Positions 46,347 to 55,388 are shown, counted from the stretch's first letter. The stretch: 62,188 nt of DNA from Streptomyces hyderabadensis (GCF_020404845.1 NZ_JAIOJZ010000048.1:1-62188), one strand, 5' to 3'. Notes: generated by a model not told the origin, from the sequence alone. Translations and numbers: made by a program.

Positions 46347-46589
46347 GGACGCCTCCTCTCACAGCGGTCTTTCGTGCTTCCGCATCCCTATGGTCATCCA
46401 TGATGCGGACGTCGCGCCAAGTGGATAGACGCCGCGCGGGGGGTTTGTGACGGTACTGGTGCACAGCGGATACGTCGAGAGTCCTTGTGTCCCAAGGGTC
46501 GTTTCCCAAACGGCTGCTGACTGTGAGTGAAATATGATTCTTCACGGCACACGGGTGAGAGAGGGTGCGTACGGGTGATGGCGGCGGTC

Positions 46590-46618
46590 GGTACGATGCC
46601 GCAGCTCAGCGTCGTACC
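46590..46618 (+). promoter_or_regulatory. Inverted repeat over the DUF5685 promoter
   Basis: GGTACGA (46590-46596) and TCGTACC (46612-46618) form a 7-bp inverted repeat with 15 bp between. The left arm contains TACGA of a possible -10, and the right arm is just before the GGGGGAG ribosome site. Operator function is a guess. Confidence 0.35.
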
Positions 46619-46635
46619 AACCACGGGGGAGCGTC

Positions 46636-47835
46636 GTGTTCGGAATCGTCAGACCGTGCCGGCACCGGCTCGGAGAGAGCCTCACGAGCCAGTGGATGGC
46701 TCATTTGTGCGGGTTGTGCCTCGCACTGCGCAAGGACCACGGGCAGTTCGCTCGAATAGTGACGAACTATGACGGGCTTCTCATATCGGTTTTGACGGAG
46801 GCTCAGGCCGAGCGGGGCGGCGCGGGTGCCGGGCGGCGCACCGCCGGGCCCTGCCCGCTGCGCGGGATGCGCACCGCGTCCGTCGCGCACGGCGAGGGGG
46901 CCCGGCTCGCGGCGGCCGTCTCCCTGGTGCTGGCCTCGGCCAAGGTCCGCGACCACGTCGCCGACGGCGACGGCCTGCTGGCCCGCCGCCCGGTGGCACT
47001 CGCCGCCCGCCGGATCGCCACCGGCTGGGACGCGGCCGGGGCGCGCGGCGGCAGTGCCGTCGGCTTCGACACCGCCGTACTGGTCGACGCCGTGGACCGG
47101 CAGGGCGGCATCGAGGCGCTCGCCGGGCCCGGGACGCCGCTGCTCACCGTGACCGAGCCGACCGAGACCGCGACCGCCGCCGCCTTCGCGCACACCGCGC
47201 ACCTCGCCGGGCGGCCGCACAACGCCGCGCCGCTCGCCGAGGCCGGACGGCTCTTCGGCAGGCTCGCCCACCTCCTGGACGCCGTGGAGGACCGGGAGGC
47301 CGACGCCGCGTCCGGCGCCTGGAACCCGCTCACCGCCACCGGGACGCCGCTCACCGAGGCCCGGCGGCTCGCCGACGACGCCGTGCACGGGGTGCGGCTG
47401 GCCCTGCGGGAGGCCGAGTTCACCGACGGGCGGCTGGTGCACCGGCTGCTCGTGCACGAGCTGGGCAATTCCGTGGACCGCGCGTTCGGCACCGTCTCGT
47501 GCGCCCACGGCAGCCATCCGTACGCCCCTCCCGGCAGCACCCCGGGCGCCCCCGGTGCACCCGGCGGCCCCGGTGGTCCGATGCCCCCGGAGCCGCCCCG
47601 CCGCGACCGGCGCGGGCTGCTCGCGGGCTGCGCCGTGTGGCTCGGGCTGGCCTGCACGTGCCAGATGTGCTGCGGCACCTTCGAGGACCCCTGGAGCCGG
47701 CAGCGCAGGGAAGGGCTCTGCTCCAACTGCGACTGCGGCAACTGCTGCGACTGCTGTGACTGCTGCAGCAACTGCTGCGGCGACGACGGGTGCGACTGCG
47801 GCTGCGACGGCTGCGACTGCGGCTGCAGCTGCTGA
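46636..47835 (+). CDS. DUF5685-family protein with extreme cysteine-rich C-terminal tail
   Basis: This 399-aa protein begins MFGIVRPCRHRLGESLTSQW and HLCGLCLALRKDHGQFARIV, the DUF5685 signature, and is mostly helical to residue 300. A Pro/Gly linker (PPGSTPGAPGAPGGPGGP) leads to LLAGCAVWLGLACTCQMCCG. The last 38 residues contain 18 cysteines, mixed only with Asp, Gly, Asn and Ser. The tail resembles a metallothionein or a metal-cluster scaffold. No enzyme motif is seen and the function is unknown. GGGGGAG precedes the GTG at 46636. Confidence 0.82.
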   Translation: MFGIVRPCRHRLGESLTSQWMAHLCGLCLALRKDHGQFARIVTNYDGLLISVLTEAQAERGGAGAGRRTAGPCPLRGMRTASVAHGEGARLAAAVSLVLASAKVRDHVADGDGLLARRPVALAARRIATGWDAAGARGGSAVGFDTAVLVDAVDRQGGIEALAGPGTPLLTVTEPTETATAAAFAHTAHLAGRPHNAAPLAEAGRLFGRLAHLLDAVEDREADAASGAWNPLTATGTPLTEARRLADDAVHGVRLALREAEFTDGRLVHRLLVHELGNSVDRAFGTVSCAHGSHPYAPPGSTPGAPGAPGGPGGPMPPEPPRRDRRGLLAGCAVWLGLACTCQMCCGTFEDPWSRQRREGLCSNCDCGNCCDCCDCCSNCCGDDGCDCGCDGCDCGCSC

Positions 47836-47870
47836 AGTCCCGTCAGTCCCCGTCAGTCCCCGTCAGCCCC
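47836..47870 (+). repeat. 10-bp tandem repeat after the DUF5685 gene
   Basis: CGTCAGTCCC at 47841-47850 and 47851-47860 is followed by CGTCAGCCCC at 47861-47870, with a partial copy before. It starts one base after the stop codon. No function is apparent. Confidence 0.7.
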
Positions 47871-48161
47871 CGCCGGACCGGTCATCCGGAGGGGCGACTT
47901 CCGGACATCCCCGCCGAGGCGAGGCGGGGTGAACTGCACCGAAGGTCAACGGTCGGTGACGGAGAGTCGGGTAAAAGTCGTTCAAAGCTTGACGGCCGAA
48001 AGGCACTCTTGCGCCGACCGGTCGTTCGGCCGAATACTCCAACCTCAGCGCTTGTCAGGAGCACGACGTATCCGGAACCCGGAGGTCCGCCCCTGGCTGC
48101 GCCTCACGGGCCCCCGACCCCACAAGAGGGGCCCCCGACTTCCCCTGTGGAGGAACGAAAA
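47871..48161 (+). other. Upstream region of the first streptogrisin gene
   Basis: With the tandem repeat this gap is 326 bp. It contains TTGACG at 47989-47994, a -35 candidate, and an 8-bp inverted repeat CGGCCGAA/TTCGGCCG at 47993-48000 and 48025-48032 that overlaps it. GGAGG at 48149-48153 is the ribosome site of the protease. Secreted-protease promoters of Streptomyces are growth-phase controlled, and the inverted repeat may be an operator. Confidence 0.45.
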
Positions 48162-49064
48162 GTGAGGATCAAGCGCACCACCCCCCGCAGCGGCATCACG
48201 AGACGGACTCGGCTGATCGCCGTATCCACCGGCCTCGTGGCCGCGGCCGCCGTCGCGATCCCCAGCGCGAACGCGGCATCCACCCCGGCCACCTTCAGCG
48301 CCGCCGAGCTGAGCAGCGCCGGCAGCGCGGTGCTCAAGGCCGACGTCCCGGGCACCGCCTGGGCCGTCGACAGCAAGTCCGGCCGGGTGCTGCTCACCGT
48401 CGACAGCACCGTCTCCCAGGCCGAGATAGCGAAGATCAAGGAGCAGGCCGGCGACAAGGCCGGCGCGTTCACGATCAAGCGCACCCCCGGCACGTTCAAC
48501 AAGCTCATCCAGGGCGGCGACGCCATCTACGCGAGCAGCTGGCGCTGCTCACTCGGCTTCAACGTCCGGGCCAGCAACGGCACCGAGTACTTCCTGACCG
48601 CCGGTCACTGCACCGACGGCGCCGGGGCCTGGCGCGCCAGCTCCGGAGGCACCGTCATCGGACAGACGGCGGGCTCCAGCTTCCCGGGCAACGACTACGG
48701 CATCGTGCAGTACACGGGCTCCGTCTCCCGGCCCGGCACCGCCAACGGCGTGGACATCACCCGCGCCGCCACCCCGAGCGTGGGCACCACCGTCATCCGT
48801 GACGGCTCCACCACCGGCACCCACAGCGGCCGGGTCACCGCCCTGAACGCCACCGTCAACTACGGCGGCGGCGACATCGTCTCGGGCCTGATCCAGACCA
48901 CGGTCTGCGCCGAGCCCGGCGACTCCGGCGGTTCGCTCTACGGCAGCAACGGCACCGCGTACGGTCTGACCTCCGGCGGCAGCGGCAACTGCTCCTCCGG
49001 CGGTACGACGTTCTTCCAGCCGGTGACGGAGGCCCTGAGCGCCTACGGCGTCAGCGTCTACTGA
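48162..49064 (+). CDS. sprB-like: Streptogrisin B-like secreted serine protease
   Basis: This 300-aa preproprotease has a signal peptide with a twin-Arg-like start (RRTRLIAVSTGLVAAAAVAI) ending near AANAAS. A propeptide of the alpha-lytic protease type covers about residues 40-115. The mature enzyme starts about IQGGDAIYASSWRCSLG. Catalytic residues are His149 (TAGHC), Asp178 (NDYGI) and Ser255 (GDSGGS). The ending EALSAYGVSVY is the one I know from streptogrisin B. It is secreted by Sec or Tat and self-activates. GTG 48162 follows GGAGG. Confidence 0.93.
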   Translation: MRIKRTTPRSGITRRTRLIAVSTGLVAAAAVAIPSANAASTPATFSAAELSSAGSAVLKADVPGTAWAVDSKSGRVLLTVDSTVSQAEIAKIKEQAGDKAGAFTIKRTPGTFNKLIQGGDAIYASSWRCSLGFNVRASNGTEYFLTAGHCTDGAGAWRASSGGTVIGQTAGSSFPGNDYGIVQYTGSVSRPGTANGVDITRAATPSVGTTVIRDGSTTGTHSGRVTALNATVNYGGGDIVSGLIQTTVCAEPGDSGGSLYGSNGTAYGLTSGGSGNCSSGGTTFFQPVTEALSAYGVSVY

Positions 49065-49077
49065 GTCGGTCTGTCCC

Positions 49078-49115
49078 GAGCCCCCGCACACCGCGGCGAC
49101 GGTGTGCGGGGGCTC
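49078..49115 (+). terminator. Strong terminator after first streptogrisin gene
   Basis: GAGCCCCCGCACACCG pairs perfectly over 16 bp with CGGTGTGCGGGGGCTC around CGGCGA. Confidence 0.85.
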
Positions 49116-49300
49116 TCGCGTGCCAGCGGTGGCCGCGGGGGTGCGCGGTGCCTGCGGTGTTCGCGGTGGTGTCCGCCGGTGCGGCCGTCGCGCGAATCCT
49201 GCGGAAGGCGACATGAATGGTGAAGGCCCTGTGACCACACTGGAGTTGTCGTGCGCACGTCCTGATGGCGACCTTGTGTGCGGCCTGTGGAATCGGAAGA

Positions 49301-49316
49301 GTTAACGATCGTCAAC
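49301..49316 (+). promoter_or_regulatory. Palindrome upstream of second streptogrisin gene
   Basis: GTTAACGATCGTCAAC matches its reverse complement at 14 of 16 positions and lies 63 bp before the TTG start. Confidence 0.4.
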
Positions 49317-49379
49317 CAGCCTTCCGGTTCACGGGGTCCCCACAACCTCGTGGACCGACCCCCCACAGGAGGACGTGAG

Positions 49380-50462
49380 TTGAAGCACCGACGCATACCC
49401 AGGCGGCGGGTCGCCGTGGTAGGTGCGGGCATCACCGCACTGGTCGCGGCCGGGGTCACCTTCCAGACCGCGAACGCCAGCGAGGCCCCCACGGCCGCGG
49501 CGCCCGAGACCCTGTCGGTCACGGCGGCCGGAAAGCTCGCTTCCACGCTGATCGGTGACCTCGGCACCGACGCGGCGGGCACGTACTACGACGCGCAGGC
49601 CAAGAACCTGATCGTCAACGTGCTCGACGAGAACGCCGCGCAGACCGTCGAGGAGGCCGGCGCCAAGGCGAGAGTCGTCGAGAACTCGCTCGCCGACCTG
49701 AAGAGCGCGCGCACCACCCTCACCGAGGACGCGACCATCCCGGGCACGTCCTGGGCGACCGACCCGACCACCAACAAGGTCGTCGTCACCGCCGACCGCA
49801 CGGTCTCCGAGGCCGAACTGGCCAAGCTGACCAAGGTGGTCGACGGGCTGGGCGCCAAGGCCGAGCTGAAGCGGACCAAGGGCGAGTACAAGCCCTTCGT
49901 CGCGGGCGGCGACGCCATCACCGGAGGCGGCGGGCGCTGCTCGCTCGGCTTCAACGTGACCAAGGGCGGCGAGCCGTACTTCATCACCGCGGGCCACTGC
50001 ACCGAGTCCATCTCGACCTGGTCGGACTCCTCCGGGAACGTCATCGGCGAGAACGCGGCGTCCAGCTTCCCGGACAACGACTACGGCCTGGTCAAGTACA
50101 CCGCCGACGTGGACCACCCGAGCGAGGTGAACCTCTACAACGGTTCCTCGCAGGCCATCTCGGGCGCCGCCGAGGCCACCGTCGGCATGCAGGTGACCCG
50201 CAGCGGCTCCACCACCCAGGTGCACGACGGGACGGTGACCGGCCTGGACGCCACCGTGAACTACGGCAACGGCGACATCGTCAACGGCCTGATCCAGACC
50301 GACGTCTGCGCCGAGCCGGGCGACAGCGGCGGCTCGCTCTTCTCGGGCGACCAGGCCATCGGCCTCACCTCCGGCGGCAGCGGCGACTGCACCTCGGGCG
50401 GCGAGACCTTCTTCCAGCCGGTGACGGAGGCCCTGTCGGCCACCGGTACGCAGATCGGCTGA
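49380..50462 (+). CDS. sprD-like: Streptogrisin D-like secreted serine protease
   Basis: This 360-aa preproprotease has a signal peptide (RRRVAVVGAGITALVAAGV) and a longer propeptide of about 140 residues. The mature domain starts about VAGGDAITGGGGRCSLG. Its triad is His206 (TAGHC), Asp234 (NDYGL) and Ser316 (GDSGGS). The sequence from TAGHC to EALSATGTQIG resembles streptogrisin D more than B. TTG 49380 is 7 nt after AGGAGG. It is separated from the first protease gene by a terminator, so each has its own promoter. Confidence 0.92.
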   Translation: MKHRRIPRRRVAVVGAGITALVAAGVTFQTANASEAPTAAAPETLSVTAAGKLASTLIGDLGTDAAGTYYDAQAKNLIVNVLDENAAQTVEEAGAKARVVENSLADLKSARTTLTEDATIPGTSWATDPTTNKVVVTADRTVSEAELAKLTKVVDGLGAKAELKRTKGEYKPFVAGGDAITGGGGRCSLGFNVTKGGEPYFITAGHCTESISTWSDSSGNVIGENAASSFPDNDYGLVKYTADVDHPSEVNLYNGSSQAISGAAEATVGMQVTRSGSTTQVHDGTVTGLDATVNYGNGDIVNGLIQTDVCAEPGDSGGSLFSGDQAIGLTSGGSGDCTSGGETFFQPVTEALSATGTQIG

Positions 50463-50481
50463 GCGGCACCCGCACCCCTGT

Positions 50482-50515
50482 GAAGTCCCGTCCCGCGCGC
50501 GAGGGGCGGGACTTC
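50482..50515 (+). terminator. Hairpin after second streptogrisin gene
   Basis: GAAGTCCCGTCCC pairs with GGGGCGGGACTTC (12 of 13) around an 8-nt loop, ending near the convergent DUF3533-type gene. Confidence 0.7.
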
Positions 50516-50546
50516 CGCGTGTCCGCGTGTCCGCGTGTCCGCGTGG
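50515..50546 (+). repeat. 8-bp tandem repeat
   Basis: CCGCGTGT is repeated about four times in succession (the last unit ends CCGCGTGG). It follows the terminator and may vary in number between strains. Confidence 0.75.
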
Positions 50547-50587
50547 GCTTCCGGGAGTCCGCCCGGGGGCCCGTGCGCGTACGGCGG

Positions 50588-51676
50588 TCAGCCGGCCGAA
50601 GTGGGCGGCGTGGGCGGTGTGGCCGGCGTGGGCGGCAGCTCCTCCTGCCGCCCCGGGCGCGGCAGCACGGCCGCCAGCATCGTGATCACCGTGCCCGCGA
50701 CCGCCCACGCCCACAGCACCAGCAGGGAGACGGTCACGTCGTTGCCCCTGAAGTAGGCGATCGAGCGGGCCGTCCAGGTGCCCGCGCCGGGCGGCAGCCA
50801 CGGGCCGATCGCCTTCCAGAACGGCGGCAGCATCGGCAGCGGGAAGGCGCCGCCCGCGCTCGGGTTGCCCGCGATCACCACCAGCAGGATCGCCAGACCG
50901 ATGCCGACGATCCCGAAGACGCCCTGGAGGGCGAGCGTGGCGGCGCCCACCGCGAAGGTGATCAGCGCGCCGAGTCCCCACAGATCCACCACGCTGCCGG
51001 GCAGCGCGCCCAGGATCGGCCCGATGATCACCGCGCCGCCGAGCCCGCCGACGATCGCGACCAGGGCCATCACGATCAGCCGGATCGCCGCCCGGCGCGG
51101 GTTGGCCGGCCGGGCACCGGTGCTGATCGCCAGGATCGAGGCGCACAGATAGCCGCCGACGCACCAGCCCACGACCAGGTAGAAGGACGACAGCCCGTCG
51201 AAGTCGTGGGGCGAGGCCGGGGCCGTGTCGACCACCCGCACCGTGCGCCGCTCGGCCTGCTCCGCCTTGCCGACGATGCCCTCCAGGGTGGTGGCGAGGA
51301 CGGTGCCGCCGCCGGAGGCGACCAGCAGGGTGTCCCGCCCGCCCTCGGGGTTCACGACCAGGGCGCCGTCGATCTCCCGGTTCATGATCTGCCGCCGGGC
51401 GGCCGCCTCGTCGGTCACCGTGCGCGGGTCCAGCGGGGAGCCGGGCAGCCGTTCCAGCCGGTCGACCGTCCGCTCGGCCGCCGCCCCGGGGGCGACCACC
51501 CCGAAGGGCACGTCCTTCGGCCTCGGGTCGTGCAGCGCCCCCACGTAGGAGGCGATGAACAGCAGCTGGAGCGCGATCACGCCGAGCACCAGCAGGGTGG
51601 CCCGCGGGGTGACGGCGTCCTTCACCTCACCGAGGAAGGAGCCGCTTCGCGTGCCGGGGCCCGGTGTGTGTGACAT
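50588..51676 (-). CDS. DUF3533/YhgE-like membrane protein
   Basis: This 362-aa protein has one N-terminal helix (LLVLGVIALQLLFIASYVGAL), an extracytoplasmic domain of about 150 residues, then five to six helices and a Pro/Thr tail. This is the layout of the ABC-2-like, DUF3533 and YhgE/Pip group. Such proteins are linked to export or cell-surface processes, but no ATPase is adjacent. The ATG at 51676 was used because upstream codons overlap the dnaE2 promoter. Confidence 0.78.
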   Translation of the reverse strand: MSHTPGPGTRSGSFLGEVKDAVTPRATLLVLGVIALQLLFIASYVGALHDPRPKDVPFGVVAPGAAAERTVDRLERLPGSPLDPRTVTDEAAARRQIMNREIDGALVVNPEGGRDTLLVASGGGTVLATTLEGIVGKAEQAERRTVRVVDTAPASPHDFDGLSSFYLVVGWCVGGYLCASILAISTGARPANPRRAAIRLIVMALVAIVGGLGGAVIIGPILGALPGSVVDLWGLGALITFAVGAATLALQGVFGIVGIGLAILLVVIAGNPSAGGAFPLPMLPPFWKAIGPWLPPGAGTWTARSIAYFRGNDVTVSLLVLWAWAVAGTVITMLAAVLPRPGRQEELPPTPATPPTPPTSAG

Positions 51677-51778
51677 GTCCCCACAGTCCTGGTCGGGGGG
51701 CGTTTGCGCAGGTGGGGCGGGGCCGAACGGATGTCGTACACGCATTCGAGGTTGGGGGTATGGTGGGTGAGTAGCTGG

Positions 51779-51790
51779 GAACAGGCGTTC
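51779..51790 (+). promoter_or_regulatory. LexA/SOS box upstream of dnaE2
   Basis: GAACAGGCGTTC fits the actinobacterial LexA core GAAC-N4-GTTC, and the right side continues as GTTCGA, as in the extended consensus. It lies 59 bp before the dnaE2 start, downstream of TATGGT at 51759-51764, a -10 candidate. Confidence 0.85.
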
Positions 51791-51848
51791 GATAATGGCG
51801 TTCGGGCATACGTGGTCATGCGTCGGTTCATGAGTCGGGAGGTGCGTG

Positions 51849-54800
51849 ATGCCGGGTTTCACGCATCTGCACACCGTCTCCGGGTTCTCCGCCCGCTACG
51901 GCGCCTCCCACCCGGAGCGGCTGGCCGAGCGTGCCGTCGAGCGGGGCATGGACGCCCTCGCCCTCACCGACCGCGACACCCTCGCGGGCACCGTCCGCTT
52001 CGCCAAGGCCTGCGCGAGGGCGGGCGTCCGCCCCCTGTTCGGCGCGGAGCTGGCGGTGGCGGCCCCCGAGCCCGAAACCGACCGCACGGAGACCTCCGTA
52101 CGCCGGGACCGGCGCCGCGTGCCCGTGCGCGGCGGCGCCTTCGTCGACGAGTCGGCCCCGCGGGTGACCTTCCTCGCCCGCGACGGCGCCCGCGGCTGGG
52201 CCGACCTGTGCCGCCTGGTCTCCGCCGCCCACACGGCGGAGGGCACCCCGCTGCTGCCCTGGCCCGACAACCACGCCGACGGCCTGACCGTCCTGCTCGG
52301 CCCCGACTCCGACGTCGGCCGCGCCCTCGCCGCCGGGCGTCCCGACCGCGCGGCGCGGCTCCTCGCCCCCTGGCGGGAGGTCTACGGCGACGCCCTGCGC
52401 CTGGAGGCCGTCTGGCACGGCCGCGAGGGCACCGGCCCCGGCTCCCTGCGGCTGGCCTCCCGCACCGTCGGCTTCGCCGCCGAGCAGGGCGTGCGGCCGG
52501 TGCTCTCCAACGCCGTCCGCTACGCCGATCCCGGCCAGGGCCAGGTCGCCGACGTCCTGGACGCCGCCCGCCGCCTGGTCCCCATCGACGCCACCGGGGA
52601 ACTGGACTCCGGCGAGGCCTGGCTCAAGGACGCCGGTGCCATGGGGCGCGCCGCCGAGCGGATCGTCGAGTCCGCGGGCTTCAGGCGCGAGACCGCCCAC
52701 CGCCTGCTGGAGCAGACCCGGGCCACGGCCGCCGAGTGCCTGGTCGACCCCGAGGACGACCTCGGCATGGGCGCCGTCCACTTCCCCGAACCGCACCTCG
52801 TGGGCGCCGGCCGCCGCACCGCCCAGCGGGCGCTCGCCTCCCGGGCGGCGGCGGGCATGGTGCGGCGCGGCTACGACCGGCGCCGGGACCACCGGGAGTA
52901 CTGGGAGCGAATGCACCACGAGCTGGACATCATCGCCCACCACGGCTTCGCCTCGTACTTCCTCACCGTCGCCCAGGTCGTGGACGACGTACGGCACATG
53001 GGCATCCGGGTCGCCGCGCGCGGCTCCGGCGCGGGCTCGCTCGTCAACCACCTGCTCGGCATCGCGCACGCCGACCCGGTCGAGCACGGGCTGCTGATGG
53101 AGCGGTTCCTGTCCAAGGAGCGGGTGGTGCTGCCCGACATCGACATCGACGTGGAGTCCGCGCGCCGCCTGGAGGTCTACCGCGCGATCATCGGCCGCTT
53201 CGGCACCGAGCGGGTCGCCACCGTCGCCATGCCGGAGACGTACCGGGTGCGCCATGCCATCCGCGACGTGGGCGCCGCCCTGTCCATGGACCCGGCCGAG
53301 ATCGACCGGGTCGCCAAGTCCTTCCCGCACATCCGCGCCCGCGACGCCCGTGCGGCGCTGGAGGAGCTGCCCGAGCTGAAGGAGCTGGCGGGGGAGCAGG
53401 AGCGGTACGGCAAGCTCTGGGAGCTGGTCGAGGGCCTCGACGCCCTCCCGCGCGGCGTCGCCATGCACCCCTGCGGCGTCCTGCTCTCCGACGCCTCCCT
53501 GCTCTCCCGTACGCCGGTCATGCCGACCAGCGGCGAGGGCTTCCCGATGGCTCAGTTCGACAAGGACGACGTGGAGGACCTGGGGCTGCTCAAGCTGGAC
53601 GTGCTCGGGGTGCGGATGCAGTCGGCGATGGCGCACGCGGTCGCCGAGGTGAAGCGGGCGACCGGCACCGAGGTCGACCTGGACGCCGTGCCGGAGGGCG
53701 ACCCGGCGACGTACCGGATGATCCGGTCCGCCGAGACGCTGGGCTGCTTCCAGATCGAGTCGCCGGGCCAGCGGGACCTGGTGGGGCGGCTCCAGCCGTC
53801 GACCTTCCACGACCTCGTGGTCGACATCTCGCTCTTCCGGCCGGGTCCGGTCGCCGCCGACATGGTGCGGCCGTTCATCGAGGCCCGGCACGGACGGGCG
53901 CCGGTGCGCTACCCGCACGAGGACCTGGCGGAGCCGCTGGCGGGGACGTACGGGGTGGTCGTCTTCCACGAGCAGATCATCGACATCGTCGACATCATGA
54001 CCGGCTGCGGGCGCGGCGAGGCGGACCGGGTGCGACGCGGTCTGTCCGACCCGGAGTCGCAGGGGCGGATCAAGGTGTGGTTCGCCCAGCACGCGACGGC
54101 GAACGGCTATGACGCGGAAACGATCCAGCGGACCTGGGAGATCGTCGAGGCCTTCGGCAGCTACGGCTTCTGCAAGGCGCACGCCGTCGCCTTCGCCGTG
54201 CCGACCTACCAGTCGGCGTGGCTGAAGGCCCACCACCCGGCCGCCTTCTACGCCGGCCTGCTCACCCACGACCCCGGCATGTACCCCAAGCGGCTGCTGC
54301 TGGCGGACGCGCGGCGGCGCGGGGTGCCGATCCTGCCCTTGGACGTGAACAAGTCGGGGGTCGCACACCGGATCGAACTGGTGTCTGATTCGTCGTCCCG
54401 CCGGAAGAAGGTGTGGGGCCTGCGTCTCGCCCTCTCCGACGTGCACGGCATCAGCGAGGCCGAGGCGGAGCGGACCGCCGCAGGGCAGCCCTACGCCTCC
54501 CTGCTCGACTTCTGGGAACGGGCCCGTCCCAGCAGGCCGCTGGCCGGACGGCTCGCCCAGGTCGGCGCGCTGGACGCGTTCGGCGCCAACCGCCGCGACC
54601 TGCAACTGCACCTGACCGAACTGCACCGCGGCGCCCGGGGCGGACGCGGCGACCAGCTCCCGCTCGCCGGCGGCCGCAAGACCGCCTCCGCCGGACTGCC
54701 CGACCTCACCTCGGCGGAGAGGCTCAGCGCCGAACTGGGCGTGCTCTCCATGGACGCCTCGCGCAACCTGATGGACGACCACCGCACCTTCCTGCGCGAG

Positions 54801-55388
54801 CTGGGCGTGGTGTCGGCCAAGCGGCTGCGCGAGGCACGGCACGGGGAGACGGTGCTGGTCGCGGGCGCCAAGGCGGCCACCCAGACCCCGCCGATCCGCT
54901 CCGGGCGCCGGGTCATCTTCTCCACCCTGGACGACGGCTCCGGACTGGTCGACCTCGCCTTCTTCGACGACTCCCACGACGCCTGCGCGCACACCGTCTT
55001 CCACTCCTGGCTGCTGCTGGTGCGCGGGGTGGTGCAGCGGCGCGGCCCGCGCAGCCTCAGCGTGGTCGGCTCGGCGGCGTGGAACCTCGCCGACCTGCTG
55101 GAAGTGCGCCGGGAGGAAGGGCTGGAGGGCGTCGCCGCCCGGCTGGCCGGAACGGGCGGAGGCCAGGGGGGCGACGATCCCGAGGGCGGCCCGGCGCGCC
55201 GCCGCCTCGCCGGTTCGGACGGGCAGCCCGCGCCGGCCGGCTCCGCGGCCCAGGACCCGGTGGAGCAGCGGAGGATCCGCATGTCCACCGGGTACGAGAT
55301 GCACCCCTGGGCCGATCTGCGCCCCGCGGGCGAAGGGCCCGCGGTCGGAAGGAAGTTGTGGCACCAGAGTCCGGGGAGTGCGGGATGA
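51849..55388 (+). CDS. dnaE2: Error-prone DNA polymerase III alpha subunit DnaE2
   Basis: This 1179-aa C-family polymerase has a PHP domain (FTHLHTVSGFSARYGASHP), catalytic aspartates in LPDIDID (Asp430, Asp432), fingers and HhH motifs. A C-terminal OB domain contains VLVAGAKAATQTPPIRSGRR. It copies damaged DNA with low fidelity during the SOS response. The start is ATG 51849, with GGGAGG 6 nt upstream. The next gene, a Y-family polymerase-like protein, overlaps as ATGA. No imuA/sulA-like gene is next to it. Confidence 0.95.
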   Translation: MPGFTHLHTVSGFSARYGASHPERLAERAVERGMDALALTDRDTLAGTVRFAKACARAGVRPLFGAELAVAAPEPETDRTETSVRRDRRRVPVRGGAFVDESAPRVTFLARDGARGWADLCRLVSAAHTAEGTPLLPWPDNHADGLTVLLGPDSDVGRALAAGRPDRAARLLAPWREVYGDALRLEAVWHGREGTGPGSLRLASRTVGFAAEQGVRPVLSNAVRYADPGQGQVADVLDAARRLVPIDATGELDSGEAWLKDAGAMGRAAERIVESAGFRRETAHRLLEQTRATAAECLVDPEDDLGMGAVHFPEPHLVGAGRRTAQRALASRAAAGMVRRGYDRRRDHREYWERMHHELDIIAHHGFASYFLTVAQVVDDVRHMGIRVAARGSGAGSLVNHLLGIAHADPVEHGLLMERFLSKERVVLPDIDIDVESARRLEVYRAIIGRFGTERVATVAMPETYRVRHAIRDVGAALSMDPAEIDRVAKSFPHIRARDARAALEELPELKELAGEQERYGKLWELVEGLDALPRGVAMHPCGVLLSDASLLSRTPVMPTSGEGFPMAQFDKDDVEDLGLLKLDVLGVRMQSAMAHAVAEVKRATGTEVDLDAVPEGDPATYRMIRSAETLGCFQIESPGQRDLVGRLQPSTFHDLVVDISLFRPGPVAADMVRPFIEARHGRAPVRYPHEDLAEPLAGTYGVVVFHEQIIDIVDIMTGCGRGEADRVRRGLSDPESQGRIKVWFAQHATANGYDAETIQRTWEIVEAFGSYGFCKAHAVAFAVPTYQSAWLKAHHPAAFYAGLLTHDPGMYPKRLLLADARRRGVPILPLDVNKSGVAHRIELVSDSSSRRKKVWGLRLALSDVHGISEAEAERTAAGQPYASLLDFWERARPSRPLAGRLAQVGALDAFGANRRDLQLHLTELHRGARGGRGDQLPLAGGRKTASAGLPDLTSAERLSAELGVLSMDASRNLMDDHRTFLRELGVVSAKRLREARHGETVLVAGAKAATQTPPIRSGRRVIFSTLDDGSGLVDLAFFDDSHDACAHTVFHSWLLLVRGVVQRRGPRSLSVVGSAAWNLADLLEVRREEGLEGVAARLAGTGGGQGGDDPEGGPARRRLAGSDGQPAPAGSAAQDPVEQRRIRMSTGYEMHPWADLRPAGEGPAVGRKLWHQSPGSAG

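Larger units (their letters stand above)
49065..49379 (+). other. 315-bp region between the two streptogrisin genes
   Basis: It contains the terminator of the first protease gene, the palindrome at 49301-49316 and an AGGAGG ribosome site at 49367-49372. A GTG at 49375 followed two codons later by TGA overlaps the TTG start, making a minimal start-stop unit. Confidence 0.45.

Noticed and set aside
47836..47870. Short tandem repeats considered as a CRISPR array
   Set aside because: Units are 10 bp and directly adjacent with no spacers, and no cas genes are near.
51828..55364. An 1178-codon minus-strand frame opposite dnaE2
   Set aside because: It mirrors dnaE2, has biased Arg/Gly/Val composition without domain motifs, and lacks a ribosome site.
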